From Verrucomicrobiales bacterium (GTDB taxonomy: Bacteria > Verrucomicrobiota > Verrucomicrobiia > Verrucomicrobiales > DEV007), in contig JACETS010000002.1 in assembly GCA_013911195.1 (NCBI GenBank), positions 1 through 38,001 of the forward strand: a stretch of DNA of 38,001 nucleotides, in the 5' to 3' direction. Shown here one piece after another: positions 24,853 to 34,600 of this stretch (position 1 is the first letter of the stretch; every line of letters starts with the position of its first letter). Made by a program: the position numbers and the translations under genes. Under the pieces are notes generated by a model that worked only from the letters and a program-made list of their open reading frames with translations, made no database searches and had not been told where the DNA came from.

Positions 24853-26091
24853 CTATTGCTTCCATTTGAATTTGGAAATACCCTTAAGTTCACGAACAAA
24901 TATTTCATCTCCACAAAGGGCAAGGTGAGCCCACGTCGATTGATCTGAAACTTTTTTAGTATCTATTATCTTAAACTCCTTTGGAGTTAGGGAGAAAATC
25001 AATAATTCTCCATCTGCCTTTAATGCTAATACAGAATCTCCTTTGGCAACAAGAGAGGCGTAATCACTATGTTTTTTCTCAGAACTCCACATGACCTTAC
25101 CTGAATTTGCTTCGAAACAGTGAAACCTCTTATCCCTTCCATGCATGTAAACATATCCTTTGTGGCTGATTGGCGAAGACATATAGCCCTCAGTTTTATT
25201 GGTCCAAGTTTTGGAAACCTCTAGGCCTTTGGGCTTTGTAGATACCGTGAAAAGAAAACTGCCTCCTCCGTAACTACTTGTAAATAATGAATCTCCTATG
25301 ACCGTTGGGGTTAAAATATTCATTCCTCTAAAAGCTTTGACTTTGTAGCGCCACAGTACTTTTCCTGTTTCTAAGTCAAGACCTGCAATCTCTTCTCTAG
25401 TCTGAGTGAGTAGTTGATTTTTGCCTCCAACTTCTGCAATTATTGGAGAGGAAAAGGCACTGCCTGACATTGCTCTGTCATCTTTCATTGCTCCCCATAC
25501 CTTTTTGCCGTCAGAGCATTTAAGTTTGACCACCTGAGCTCCAGCCTGAATGTAGAGATGATCACCCAAAATTACCGGTGAGGATACAAAACCAAAAGTT
25601 GGAACCGTTGATTTTTCAGTTTTAACAAAATCTATTTTCCATTTTTCTTTACCTGTTTGAGCGTCTAATGCAACGAGGACATCCCTGATTCCACCAACAT
25701 ATAAAGTGCCATTATCATAAACTGGGGTAGATCGCACCCAACTTCCATTTTTTCTGGCAAAGAATGGAACTTTCATGGCTCCCTCCCAGGAAGTTTCCCA
25801 GAGTTGTTTGCCCGTTTTTCTGTCGAACGCTCTGGTGATCTCGTACGTCTTGTCTTTGGTTTCTACTGTAAATACTTTATCTGCAGTTATTATCGGACTC
25901 GAATAGCCCTCGGCTAGAGGTTTATTCCAAACCTTTTCGATACCTTTCAAATTTTTAGGCCACTCAAATGACTGATCTTCTATGATACCGTTTCTATTTG
26001 GACCTCTCCATTGTTCCCAAGTGGGGGAATTCGCCAAAATAGATTGGATTGAGATAATTCCAAGGGTAAGGAGAGCTAATTTTGTTTTCAT
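24853..26091 (-). CDS. Secreted PQQ-like beta-propeller protein
   Basis: This protein of 412 residues (from ATG 26091) has a signal peptide, MKTKLALLTLGIISIQSILA, then WEQWRGPNRNGIIEDQSF, the usual opening of PQQ-like propellers in Planctomycetes and Verrucomicrobia. Repeats with the Trp-docking pattern follow: FDRKTGKQLWETSW, LDAQTGKEKWKIDF, LKCSDGKKVWGAMK, LDLETGKVLWRYKV and FEANSGKVMWSSEK, making a BamB-like propeller. It is not clear whether it binds a quinone cofactor; there is no catalytic dehydrogenase signature, so a scaffold or sensor role is as likely as an enzyme. The track's TTG start at 26115 would put eight residues before the signal peptide, so I prefer 26091. The gene lies about 50 bp behind the HEAT/TPR gene on the same strand and is probably co-transcribed. 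Confidence 0.88.
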   Translation of the reverse strand: MKTKLALLTLGIISIQSILANSPTWEQWRGPNRNGIIEDQSFEWPKNLKGIEKVWNKPLAEGYSSPIITADKVFTVETKDKTYEITRAFDRKTGKQLWETSWEGAMKVPFFARKNGSWVRSTPVYDNGTLYVGGIRDVLVALDAQTGKEKWKIDFVKTEKSTVPTFGFVSSPVILGDHLYIQAGAQVVKLKCSDGKKVWGAMKDDRAMSGSAFSSPIIAEVGGKNQLLTQTREEIAGLDLETGKVLWRYKVKAFRGMNILTPTVIGDSLFTSSYGGGSFLFTVSTKPKGLEVSKTWTNKTEGYMSSPISHKGYVYMHGRDKRFHCFEANSGKVMWSSEKKHSDYASLVAKGDSVLALKADGELLIFSLTPKEFKIIDTKKVSDQSTWAHLALCGDEIFVRELKGISKFKWKQ

Positions 26092-26140
26092 ATTGAAATA
26101 AACGGAATAACCCAAAACTCAGATCTACAATTTATTGAAA

Positions 26141-28819
26141 TTATCGATCAGTGGGTTTTCCCGTCTTAAATCTCTCGAGTTGGCGTTTTACTTGTTTATC
26201 ACCATCTAGCAATTCAACCGCTTTTTTTGATATTTCTATGGCCTTTGTGCGATCACCTAACTGAAAATAAACTTCGGCTAATGTATCAAGAAATGCTCCG
26301 TTATCTGGGTCTATACTGACGGCCTTGTTGGCATGAGCCAGTGCTTCATCCAAATTTTTTGCACATCTGGATAATAACCAAGCATGATTATTATTGTGCT
26401 GACCGTGATCAGGGAAACGATTTACAGTTGATTTTGAAATCGAATAGGTGGTTTGAAATAATTTGTCTGCACCCTCTGAATTCCCACCGTCAACCAACAA
26501 TTGATATATGTCCTCTAGCATTGAGCTGTCAGATGGATTGATTTTTTGTAGTTCTTCAAGTCTTCTTTCTGCATCCTTTATTCTGCCATCTGATATTTCT
26601 ATTTTTGTTTTAGTTATTTCTAGATCCACTAAGTAACTTAATGATCTTCTGGGCGATAAAACACTGTTTGCATTAACGGGTCTCATTTTGGAAAGCATGT
26701 AAAATTCCAAAGATTTAGAATACTGTTTAAGATCTTTTGAGTTTATGCTTTGATCAAAGTATCGGCGGCGAAGCGCTTCAGGATGAACGCTTTCTCTTGG
26801 AGAAGCAATGCCTAGTATTATATTATCTTGAATGCGTGCTAATGCATCATCCTCATTTTGCCACATTGTAGTTGCCAGATGGTGGCGTTTAGTTAGTTCA
26901 CCTGTTGATATTAAAGAAGCGATTTTTTTTAGTTTTTGACCTTCTTCTTTTTGGCCAATTGCCTCCATAGCAACTCCTTTGAGGTATAATGGAATGGGAT
27001 CTGATTTTTTGCTTTCACATGCCTTGTCATATTGTATGACTGCTTTTTCTGGCATGCCTGCTTTCATTAGAACGTCACCATACTTCATGAAGTGATATCC
27101 TACTGCCTCGCCACCAATAAGTTCTAGCCATAGTTTAGTTGCATCGACAGTTAATTCCCATTTTTCATGTAAACGTGCTAAGTCTCTGGCCCCTCTGATG
27201 AGTTCTTTTTTCATGGCCAAATTCTTTTCATCCTTAGCGAATGAAAAAAAAGATTTGATGCATTGATCTGCAAGGTTTATCTGATTTTCATTTTGATTTT
27301 CAAGATCAAATAAAGACTCCATCCTAGAGAGTTTTTGTTCTGAACTCTCATTTGGATATTCCGATGTTATAAATTTCCAACAGGTTCTACCAAGCCATGA
27401 GTACTCAGCTCGTAGTTGAAAATAACCTTCAACTATTTCTTCTGGAGGCTCTCTTTTCATAGCTTCCAGCGCATGTCTTTTTGCTAGTTTATTTAAGCCT
27501 ATCATTCTTTCCCACTGAATTAGTTGGATTAGACTGTTATTTTTACGGATAAGTATTTCTTTTATTTTCTCCAATATTCTTTCAGCTTCATCAATTTGAC
27601 CTGTGATGTAGCAGGCACTAGCTAATTGACCTACAGGGAATAATGATTCTTGTAATTCACCTTCATTTTTCGCCTTAAATGAACTTTCGTAATTCTGAAG
27701 CCATTTAGAATAAGGTCCTTTCTTCTTTTGAATTCCTATTGAATTAAATGCTTCGTCAAAATTATACCTCCAAAGTTCCATATCAAAAATTTCCTTTCCT
27801 TTCACCTTCTTAGTTAAACTAAAGGCTGCGATTGCTTCACCATTTATTACTAAAGCATTGATGCATCTTCCAAGCTCATCTTTCATTGCCATAGCATATT
27901 CTTCAATGCTGCTTTTAATTCTATTAAATCTTTCCATGTCGCCTGAAAGTCTGGCTGCTGCAGCGGAAAATCCTAGGGAATCAATAGTTTTTCTAGTAGG
28001 GTCAACAAATGAATTTGCATAAGAGATTAAATCTCCACCAGCTGATAGAGAATGACGTGCTCTGGTTTTGTCTCCTAATTGTTCAAAAATAGTTGCCGCT
28101 TCCTGATAGTCTCCTTTTGCTCTTAGCATCCATGCGAGTATTTCTGCATCAAGGTTAGAATTTTTAGCAGCGATTCTTTTTTTACTAATTGCAGATTCGA
28201 TTTGGTTTGTTTCGACTAGGAAACTTGCATAATTTCGCATCCCATTATGATCCAGTGCAGCAACTTCTAAGAGTTGTCCAGCTTCATCAATTTTATTTTC
28301 TAATATGAGAGAAGGTACTTGCTCAGAGATATTTCTACTAACAATTTGAGCGACCATTTTTCTTATTCCTATGTCGTTCTCTCTTTTTATCAGTTTCATT
28401 AAAAGTTCAGTCTTTCCGAGTTCAGCCATTTTGATGATAGCGGCTTCTTTTTTTACTCCGACCCCTGAACGATAATCATTAATTAACTTCGCGATGTCCT
28501 CTGGAGTATCCGGGTAAAGACCTAGTTCAAATTCTTCTAAAATCTTGGTGCCTCTGTAGCGCAATTCTGGACCTCCATTTTTTAGCGCATCTCTAAGTAA
28601 GGGCTCAGCGCTTTTACCAAATTTCCATAATTTCTGAGTTGCTGATTCTCTAATTTTAAAATTATCAGAACCGATTTTTTTGATGGTTTCTAGTATTTCC
28701 TTTTTTTGCGATTCTGGTGTCTCATTATCAGATTCCTCTGCTGATACCTTGATGAATGTAAATGCAACCAACAATGCAGTTGTTATGGATAATGATTTTT
28801 TGGGCTGCAATAAGGCCAT
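26141..28819 (-). CDS. Large secreted HEAT/TPR-repeat protein
   Basis: This is an 892-residue protein with an N-terminal signal (SLSITTALLVAFTFIKVSAE), so it should be periplasmic or envelope-associated. Residues ~38-150 look like HEAT repeats (NFKIRESATQKLWKFGKSAE, PELRYRGTKILEEFELGLYP), the arrangement often seen at the front of secreted PVC proteins. The remainder is TPR-like helical repeats, clearest at the C-terminus: ALAHANKAVSIDPDNGAFLD, TLAEVYFQLGDRTKAIEIS. Other repeats include YHFMKYGDVLMKAGMPEKAV and IPLYLKGVAMEAIGQKEEGQ. No catalytic domain is visible. Such proteins are scaffolds whose partners are unknown. It precedes the PQQ-propeller gene by about 50 bp on the same strand, and the pair may act together in the envelope. 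Confidence 0.85.
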   Translation of the reverse strand: MALLQPKKSLSITTALLVAFTFIKVSAEESDNETPESQKKEILETIKKIGSDNFKIRESATQKLWKFGKSAEPLLRDALKNGGPELRYRGTKILEEFELGLYPDTPEDIAKLINDYRSGVGVKKEAAIIKMAELGKTELLMKLIKRENDIGIRKMVAQIVSRNISEQVPSLILENKIDEAGQLLEVAALDHNGMRNYASFLVETNQIESAISKKRIAAKNSNLDAEILAWMLRAKGDYQEAATIFEQLGDKTRARHSLSAGGDLISYANSFVDPTRKTIDSLGFSAAAARLSGDMERFNRIKSSIEEYAMAMKDELGRCINALVINGEAIAAFSLTKKVKGKEIFDMELWRYNFDEAFNSIGIQKKKGPYSKWLQNYESSFKAKNEGELQESLFPVGQLASACYITGQIDEAERILEKIKEILIRKNNSLIQLIQWERMIGLNKLAKRHALEAMKREPPEEIVEGYFQLRAEYSWLGRTCWKFITSEYPNESSEQKLSRMESLFDLENQNENQINLADQCIKSFFSFAKDEKNLAMKKELIRGARDLARLHEKWELTVDATKLWLELIGGEAVGYHFMKYGDVLMKAGMPEKAVIQYDKACESKKSDPIPLYLKGVAMEAIGQKEEGQKLKKIASLISTGELTKRHHLATTMWQNEDDALARIQDNIILGIASPRESVHPEALRRRYFDQSINSKDLKQYSKSLEFYMLSKMRPVNANSVLSPRRSLSYLVDLEITKTKIEISDGRIKDAERRLEELQKINPSDSSMLEDIYQLLVDGGNSEGADKLFQTTYSISKSTVNRFPDHGQHNNNHAWLLSRCAKNLDEALAHANKAVSIDPDNGAFLDTLAEVYFQLGDRTKAIEISKKAVELLDGDKQVKRQLERFKTGKPTDR

Positions 28820-28911
28820 GCTTCTATATATAATTGCTAAATACAGGGAATGAAAACCTCAAAATTTCATGTGTAAGCCTATAAATTGTTTCAATCAATT
28901 GTTTTTCGGTT

Positions 28912-28939
28912 TTGACTAGCTCGTTGACTTAGCTATTCT
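28912..28939 (+). promoter_or_regulatory. Candidate promoter of the ompH/skp-like gene
   Basis: TTGACT (28912-28917) and TATTCT (28934-28939) are separated by 16 bp, a sigma-70-like pair. Transcription would begin near 28945, downstream of the ATG at 28941 given in the track, which supports the internal ATG at 28959 as the real start. The match is reasonable but unproven. Confidence 0.4.
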
Positions 28940-28958
28940 AATGATGCATATCCAAATT

Positions 28959-29528
28959 ATGACTAAGTTTATTGTTTTTCTTTCAACATTAATTTGTTTC
29001 AATTTATCCGCACTTTCAGAAGAATTAAAAGTGGGAATTGTTGATATGACTAGAGTCTTTGGTGAGTATTATAAGACCAAAGAAGTTGAGAAAGAAATCG
29101 AGAAGAAGAAGGAAATTGCCAGAAGTGAGGTCAATGAGAGGGATGGAGAATTAAAAGAAAAGATGAATGAGTTAAAGGCTCTAGAGAAAGAAATTACGGA
29201 TCCAGTTAGCAGTAGGGAGGTTAGAGCAAATGCACAGAAAAAGGCTCAAAAAGTGACTGAAGAGGCAAGAGCAATGCGTGATGAAGTTTTGGGATTTGCG
29301 AGAAAGAGAGAGATGCAATTATTAGAAATGTCGAAAAGAAAACGTGAAGTTATTCTAGAGGAAATTCAGAGCGTAGTGAAATCACACTCGACCGCTGAAG
29401 GTTATGATCTTGTTTTTGATAAATCCTCAAAGAGCACTAGAGGAATTAGTTTTCTTCTTTATTCCAAAGATGCCAATGATTTTAGTTCAAAAATGATCAC
29501 TCGCCTCAATGACAAAAGCTCCGAGTGA
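28959..29528 (+). CDS. OmpH/Skp-family periplasmic protein
   Basis: This Skp-like chaperone of about 189 residues guards unfolded outer-membrane proteins in the periplasm. The signal peptide is MTKFIVFLSTLICFNLSALS; the mature protein starts with the typical short beta strand KVGIVDMTRVFGEYYKTKEV, then two long charged helices with coiled-coil pattern (EKEIEKKKEIARSEVNERDG; KKAQKVTEEARAMRDEVLGF), and ends in YDLVFDKSSKSTRGISFLLY. The track's ATG at 28941 adds six residues before the signal; ATG 28959 fits better with signal peptide shape and the candidate promoter. bamA and lpxD, frequent neighbours of skp elsewhere, are absent here. The 3' end carries a perfect hairpin. Confidence 0.85.
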   Translation: MTKFIVFLSTLICFNLSALSEELKVGIVDMTRVFGEYYKTKEVEKEIEKKKEIARSEVNERDGELKEKMNELKALEKEITDPVSSREVRANAQKKAQKVTEEARAMRDEVLGFARKREMQLLEMSKRKREVILEEIQSVVKSHSTAEGYDLVFDKSSKSTRGISFLLYSKDANDFSSKMITRLNDKSSE

Positions 29529-29529
29529 T

Positions 29530-29552
29530 TTATCGATATTTTGTATCGATAA
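29530..29552. terminator. Perfect 9-bp inverted repeat after ompH stop
   Basis: TTATCGATA-TTTTG-TATCGATAA starts one base after the ompH/skp-like stop codon. The arms match exactly. The tract that follows is only TTTG, so it may be a weak terminator or an mRNA 3'-end stabilising hairpin; scpB lies 50 bp downstream. The sequence is AT-rich, but a 9-bp perfect match with a 5-base loop is unlikely to be accidental at this location. Confidence 0.5.
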
Positions 29553-29602
29553 TTTGAATCACTTTTTCAAGATATTATTAATGCCGCCCCAAATAATTAG
29601 AA

Positions 29603-30277
29603 ATGAATCTTAATAAAATTGTTGAGGCGTTACTTTTTGCCTCTCGAGAACCGGTTGATTCCAAAAAAATTGCAAAAATAATTCGTAAGGTCTCCAAGAG
29701 GGAGGAAGCGGAACAGGAAATGTGTTCTGTAAAATATACAGAAATTGATGAGGTAATTGAGAAGTTAAATAAGGGATACGATAGAAAAAAATCTCCCTAC
29801 CTAATACAAGAAAGATCAACAGGTTGGAGGATTTATACTAGAATTGAATATGCTTCATACATTAGAGAATTATTTCCAGACCAAAAACCAACAAGATTAA
29901 GTGCTCCAGCTTTGGAAACTTTAGCGATTGTTGCGTACAGGCAACCAATCACTAAAGCCGCCATTGAGGCAGTTAGGGGGGTCAACGTTGATGGAGTTTT
30001 ACAATCCCTGATAGAAAGAGGATTAGTTAGTATTGCAGGAAGGTCGGATTTGCCTGGCAAGCCATTTTTATATGAAACTTCGCGCAATTTTCTTGAACAT
30101 TTTGGAATTAAAAATGTAGAAGATTTGCCAAATTCGGCGGAGCTTAGAAGTGTTGATCTGCCTCAACCGGAATCGGAAAAAGAGAATGATGAACAGCTTT
30201 CTCTTTCTGAAGTAGCTAAAGATTCACAAAATGAATCTGAGCCTACTGAAAATGAGGATGAAAAAGAATCTGAATGA
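29603..30277 (+). CDS. scpB: Segregation and condensation protein ScpB
   Basis: ScpB is the winged-helix kleisin-associated partner of ScpA and SMC in chromosome condensation. The 224-residue protein shows LNKIVEALLFASREPVDSKK, the IQERSTGWRIYTRIEYASYI block, RLSAPALETLAIVAYRQPIT (the family hallmark), AIEAVRGVNVDGVLQSLIER, and GLVSIAGRSDLPGKPFLYET followed by FLEHFGIKNVEDLP. The last 40 residues are an acidic, disordered tail (EDEKESE). scpA, usually directly upstream, is not in the window; here the upstream gene is ompH/skp-like. pheA follows 87 bp later on the same strand. Confidence 0.95.
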   Translation: MNLNKIVEALLFASREPVDSKKIAKIIRKVSKREEAEQEMCSVKYTEIDEVIEKLNKGYDRKKSPYLIQERSTGWRIYTRIEYASYIRELFPDQKPTRLSAPALETLAIVAYRQPITKAAIEAVRGVNVDGVLQSLIERGLVSIAGRSDLPGKPFLYETSRNFLEHFGIKNVEDLPNSAELRSVDLPQPESEKENDEQLSLSEVAKDSQNESEPTENEDEKESE

Positions 30278-30364
30278 TTCTTTTAAATGATAAATAATTA
30301 TAGCTAAAAGGGATAACTGACCGATTGTTAGCGTCATTATTGGAAACTTCAAAAAGGATAATTA

Positions 30365-31432
30365 ATGTCTCTGGACGATATAAGAAAAAAAATCGATACG
30401 CTTGATTCAAAGCTATTAGAGCTTTTAAACGAGCGGGCTGATTTAGTTCATGAGGTAGGAGAAATAAAAAAGAAAGACGGCATCGAGATTTATGCTCCTG
30501 AAAGGGAGGAGAGTTTACTAAAGAGCTTGGTAAAAAAAAGTAAGGGTCGCCTTAGTGAAACTTCCATCAGGGCAATATATCGTGAAATTATGTCTGCAGC
30601 ACTTTCTCTGGAGGAAGACTTGAAGATTGCCTATTTAGGTCCGCAAGGTACATGGACTCACCAGGCAGCTATCAGTAAATTTGGCCACAGTGTTGAATAT
30701 TCGCCACAAGAAAGTTTAGCCGGGGTTTTTGATTGTGTAGCTAGAAAAAAAGCTGATTATGGTGTTGTACCAATTGAGAATTCTACTGAAGGAGCTGTTA
30801 ATCATACCTTAGATATGTTTGCAGATTCTCCTCTTAGAATATGTGCTCAAATTCTTTTGCCTATCGAAAATGCTCTGATGACAAAGATTTCTCGAGAAGA
30901 TATAACTAAATTATATTCTCATCCACAAGTCTTCGGCCAATGCCGTAATTGGATACAAAAGAATTTTCCAAGCGCTGAGCTTGTGGAAGTTTCAAGTACT
31001 ACTAGGGCAGCAGAATTGATTGGAGATCAAAGTGATGCTGCCGCTCTTGGTGGCCGATTGGCCGCAGAATTAAATGATTTAGAAGTTTTAGAAGAAAATA
31101 TTCAGGACAAGGCCACCAATACTACAAGATTTTTGGTTCTGAGCCATAAGATGTGTCCGCCAACTGGTAATGATCGAACTTCTGTAATGTTTTCTGTAAG
31201 GGATAAGGCTGGATCGTTATTCAAAGCTTTAGAGCCCTTCAATGAGTTTCACATAAATATGTCAAAAATAGAAAGTCGCCCCTCTAAGCAGCGGGAGTGG
31301 GAGTATTTTTTCTTTGTTGATATTGCTGGTCATTGTGAAGATCCGAAGCTTTCAGAGGCACTTCATAACTTAGAGGAGCATTGTAACTTTATAAAAGTTC
31401 TCGGAAGTTATCCAGATTCTGAGTCAAAATAG
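30365..31432 (+). CDS. pheA: Bifunctional chorismate mutase / prephenate dehydratase
   Basis: PheA takes chorismate to prephenate and then to phenylpyruvate, leading to phenylalanine. The 355-residue protein has an AroQ chorismate mutase domain (1-~85; SLDDIRKKIDTLDSKLLELL, ERADLVHEVGEIK, IYAPEREESLLKSL), a prephenate dehydratase domain (~90-270; IAYLGPQGTWTHQAAISKFG, YGVVPIENSTEGAVNHTLDM, catalytic NTTRFLVL) and a C-terminal ACT domain (~275-350; TSVMFSVRDKAGSLFKALEP and INMSKIESRP), the phenylalanine-sensing module in relatives. An AAAGGATA sequence just before the ATG acts as ribosome site. It is followed by 248 bp before gltB. Confidence 0.96.
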   Translation: MSLDDIRKKIDTLDSKLLELLNERADLVHEVGEIKKKDGIEIYAPEREESLLKSLVKKSKGRLSETSIRAIYREIMSAALSLEEDLKIAYLGPQGTWTHQAAISKFGHSVEYSPQESLAGVFDCVARKKADYGVVPIENSTEGAVNHTLDMFADSPLRICAQILLPIENALMTKISREDITKLYSHPQVFGQCRNWIQKNFPSAELVEVSSTTRAAELIGDQSDAAALGGRLAAELNDLEVLEENIQDKATNTTRFLVLSHKMCPPTGNDRTSVMFSVRDKAGSLFKALEPFNEFHINMSKIESRPSKQREWEYFFFVDIAGHCEDPKLSEALHNLEEHCNFIKVLGSYPDSESK

Positions 31433-31680
31433 GCATTATTATTGCTATATTTAACAATAATTTCCTAAAAAAACGCTAAAACTAGTGTCATTAAGGAAAC
31501 GTTTAATAAATTATTAATTCTTATGCATTCTTACTTGGTTTTTATCAGTTGCTTGGTAGATTATGCGCCCTTTTTACAGGTTTTCTGGGAAGGGTAAAAT
31601 TCCGCTATCTTTCCTTTTTATCCCGAGGGTAATCAAGGAAAGCTAAAAACCACCTCAATTTAACATCTCCACAACAAATT
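31433..31680 (+). promoter_or_regulatory. gltB upstream region with candidate structured leader
   Basis: This 248-bp gap is the longest in the window. Near the start, ATTATTG...CAATAAT (31438-31461) is a weak AT-only hairpin. TTGGTT/TAGATT around 31535-31562 is a possible promoter. The last ~110 bases can fold into two hairpins: 31568-31594 (CCCTTTTTA/TGGGAAGGG) and 31609-31642 (CTTTCC/GGAAAG enclosing TTA-CC/GG-TAA). A competing pair, GGGTAAAA (31592-31599) with TTTTATCCC (31616-31624), would break both. I do not recognise a known riboswitch class. Confidence 0.45.
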
Positions 31681-34600
31681 ATGTCATTTAAGACATTTCC
31701 AAAAAAACAAGGCCTCTACGATCCAGCTTTCGAAAAAGATAGCTGTGGTGTTGGATTTGTTGCTAACATGAAGGGGGTGCCTGATCATCAAATTGTCTTA
31801 GACGCCCTAGAAATGCTTGTAAGGATGGAGCATCGGGGAGGATGTGGATGTGAACCCAACACTGGGGATGGAGCCGGTATACTAGTAGGATTACCTGAAG
31901 GGTTTTTAAGAAAAGTAGCCAAGTCTGATTTAGATTTAGATTTACCTGAAAAAGGTCAATTTGGAGCAGGTCTTGTATTTCTTCCAAAAGATGAAAATGA
32001 AAGAAAGAAATGCATCACTGAGGTAGAAAAAATCATCAGTGAGCACGGACAGGTTTGTTTGGGTTGGAGAGATGTCCCTGTTTGTACCGAGGAAGCAAAC
32101 GTTGGCCCTGCCGCCAGAGCAGCTGAGCCGGACATTAAACAATTATTTATAGGTGCAGCTGATGGTATTGAGGGGGATGATTTTGAGAGGCAGTTGTATC
32201 TCATTAGAAAGCGATCAAGTCACCAACTTCGATTCGATTATGAGCTCAATGAAAGACTACTTTTTTACATTTGTAGTCTTTCATCAAAGGTGATGATTTA
32301 CAAAGGTATGCTAAATACTGCTCAAGTGTTGAAGTATTTCAAAGATCTTCAAAATCCTGACTTCGAAACGCACTTGGCGATGGTTCATTCGCGATTTTCA
32401 ACTAACACCTTCCCAAGTTGGGATCGTGCTCAGCCATTCAGGTTCATGAGTCATAATGGTGAGATTAATACTCTCAGAGGTAACATTAATGCGATGCGAT
32501 CAAGAGAAGGTACTTTAAAGACAGATCTCTTTGGAGAACATCTTTCAAAGTTATACCCAATCATGGAGGACGAATGCTCCGATTCAGGTAATTTTGATAA
32601 CGCTCTTGAATTTCTATTGATGTCGGGTCGCTCATTGCAGGAAGCTGTTCTTTTAATGGTTCCTGAGGCATGGCAGAAACATAAGCAAATGGATCAGGAT
32701 AAGCGTGATTTTTATGAATATAATTCGAATATCATGGAACCATGGGATGGGCCTGCCTCAATTGTCTTTACCGATGGTAAGTATATCGGTGCGGTTCTTG
32801 ATAGAAATGGTCTTAGACCTAGTCGCTATTATTTGACCAAAGACGATCGCGTCATTATGGGCAGTGAAGTTGGTGTTGTTGATGTTGATCCTAAAGACAT
32901 TGTTGCAAAAGGAAGATTACAACCAGGAAAAATGTTCTTGGTTGATTTTGAAAAAGGCAAGATGGTTCCGGATGATGAGATAAAATCAGAGTTCTCTACA
33001 CAAAGGCCATATGGCGAATGGCTAAGAAACCAAAAAATTTCTCTCGATGATTTAGAGGCTTCTTCAAACTTCCCGGGCCTTTCTGAAGATAATTTATTAC
33101 AAAGGATGCAAGCCTTTGGATTTACTGCGGAGACCATGCAGTTTATGTTGCTTCCAATTGTAAATGAAAAGCGTGACCCTCTTGGGTCAATGGGTAATGA
33201 TGCTGCTCTCGCTTGTTTGAGTGACAAGCCCAGAATGCCTTATGATTATTTTAGACAATTATTTGCTCAGGTTACAAACCCTGCAATCGATTCTATTCGA
33301 GAAGAAGTCATCATGTCTCTGGAATGCTTCATAGGACCCGAAAGGAACCTTTTGGAGACTACAGAAAAGCATGCGCAAAGACTCAGTCTTCAGCATCCTA
33401 TTCTCACTAATAAGCAATTACATTCCTTGAAAAATATGGATCATAAGGGATGGAAATCAAAAGTCATTGACATTACTTTTCCTCGCTCCGAAGGAATTAG
33501 TGGAGTTAAAAAAACGATCGATAGAATATGTTTAGAGGCCAAAGAAGCCATAAATAATGGCTATAGTCTGGCAATATTGAGTGATAGAAATATTTCCGGT
33601 GACCGTGTGCCTTTAAGTACTTTACTTGCCAGTGGTGCAGTTCATCAATATTTGGTTAAGAATGCTTTAAGGACACAGATTGGACTTGTTTTAGAAACAG
33701 GCGAAGCCAGAGAGGTTCATCACCATTGTCTTTTGGTGGGCTATGGGGCTGACGCTATAAATCCATATTTAGCATTCGAGGCTCTCTGGAAATCCAGAAG
33801 AGATGGTATCATGGATCCCGGTGAATTTAAGGATGATAGTTCATTGGAAGAGGCTTATTTGAAGGGCGTTGCCAAAGGTATGTTAAAGGTCATGGCCAAA
33901 ATGGGTATATCTACATTGCATTCATATAAGGGTGCACAAATCTTTGAGGCAGTTGGCCTCAAAGATGATGTGATAGATTTATGCTTCAGGGGCACTGCTA
34001 GTCGTGTACAAGGTCTTGACCTAAGTGAGTTAGCCGAGGAAATGCTAAGGAGACATGCTCTTGGTTATCCTCCGCGGGACGGAGTCAAGTTGCCAACTCT
34101 TCCTAATCCGGGAGAATTTCATTGGAGGGCTGATGGAGAGAAGCACATGTGGAACCCCGAATCCATATCAGCTCTGCAAGTTGCTGCAAGAAACAACAAT
34201 TTTGAATCATACAAACAATTTTCCAATCACATTAACAACAGTAATAAGGCACTCTGCGCTCTTCGGGGTTTAATGGAATTCAAACCTGAGGCTAATGGTG
34301 GATCAATTTCAATCGATGAAGTTGAACCTGCCTCGGAAATAGTTAAGCGCTTTTGTACTGGGGCAATGAGCTTTGGGTCGATTTCGGCTGAAGCTCACGA
34401 AGGCCTAGCGATTGCGATGAATAGATTGGGTGGTAAAAGCAACACTGGAGAAGGAGGTGAGGATCCCGAGAGGTTCAAGCCTTTGCCCAACGGAGATTCT
34501 AAAAGATCAGCAATTAAACAAATCGCTTCTGGGCGGTTTGGAGTAACTATTTGGTATCTAACCAATGCGGACGAACTGCAAATCAAAGTTTCACAAGGAG

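Noticed and set aside
31438-31461. ATTATTG/CAATAAT hairpin as pheA terminator
   Set aside because: The stem is almost entirely A/T with a 10-base loop and no clear U-tract; likely too unstable.
31523-31597. 24-codon ORF (MHSYLVFISCLVDYAPFLQV...) before gltB as an attenuator leader peptide
   Set aside because: It has no Shine-Dalgarno sequence and no run of Glu or Gln codons; it overlaps the first hairpin, but the evidence is too weak.
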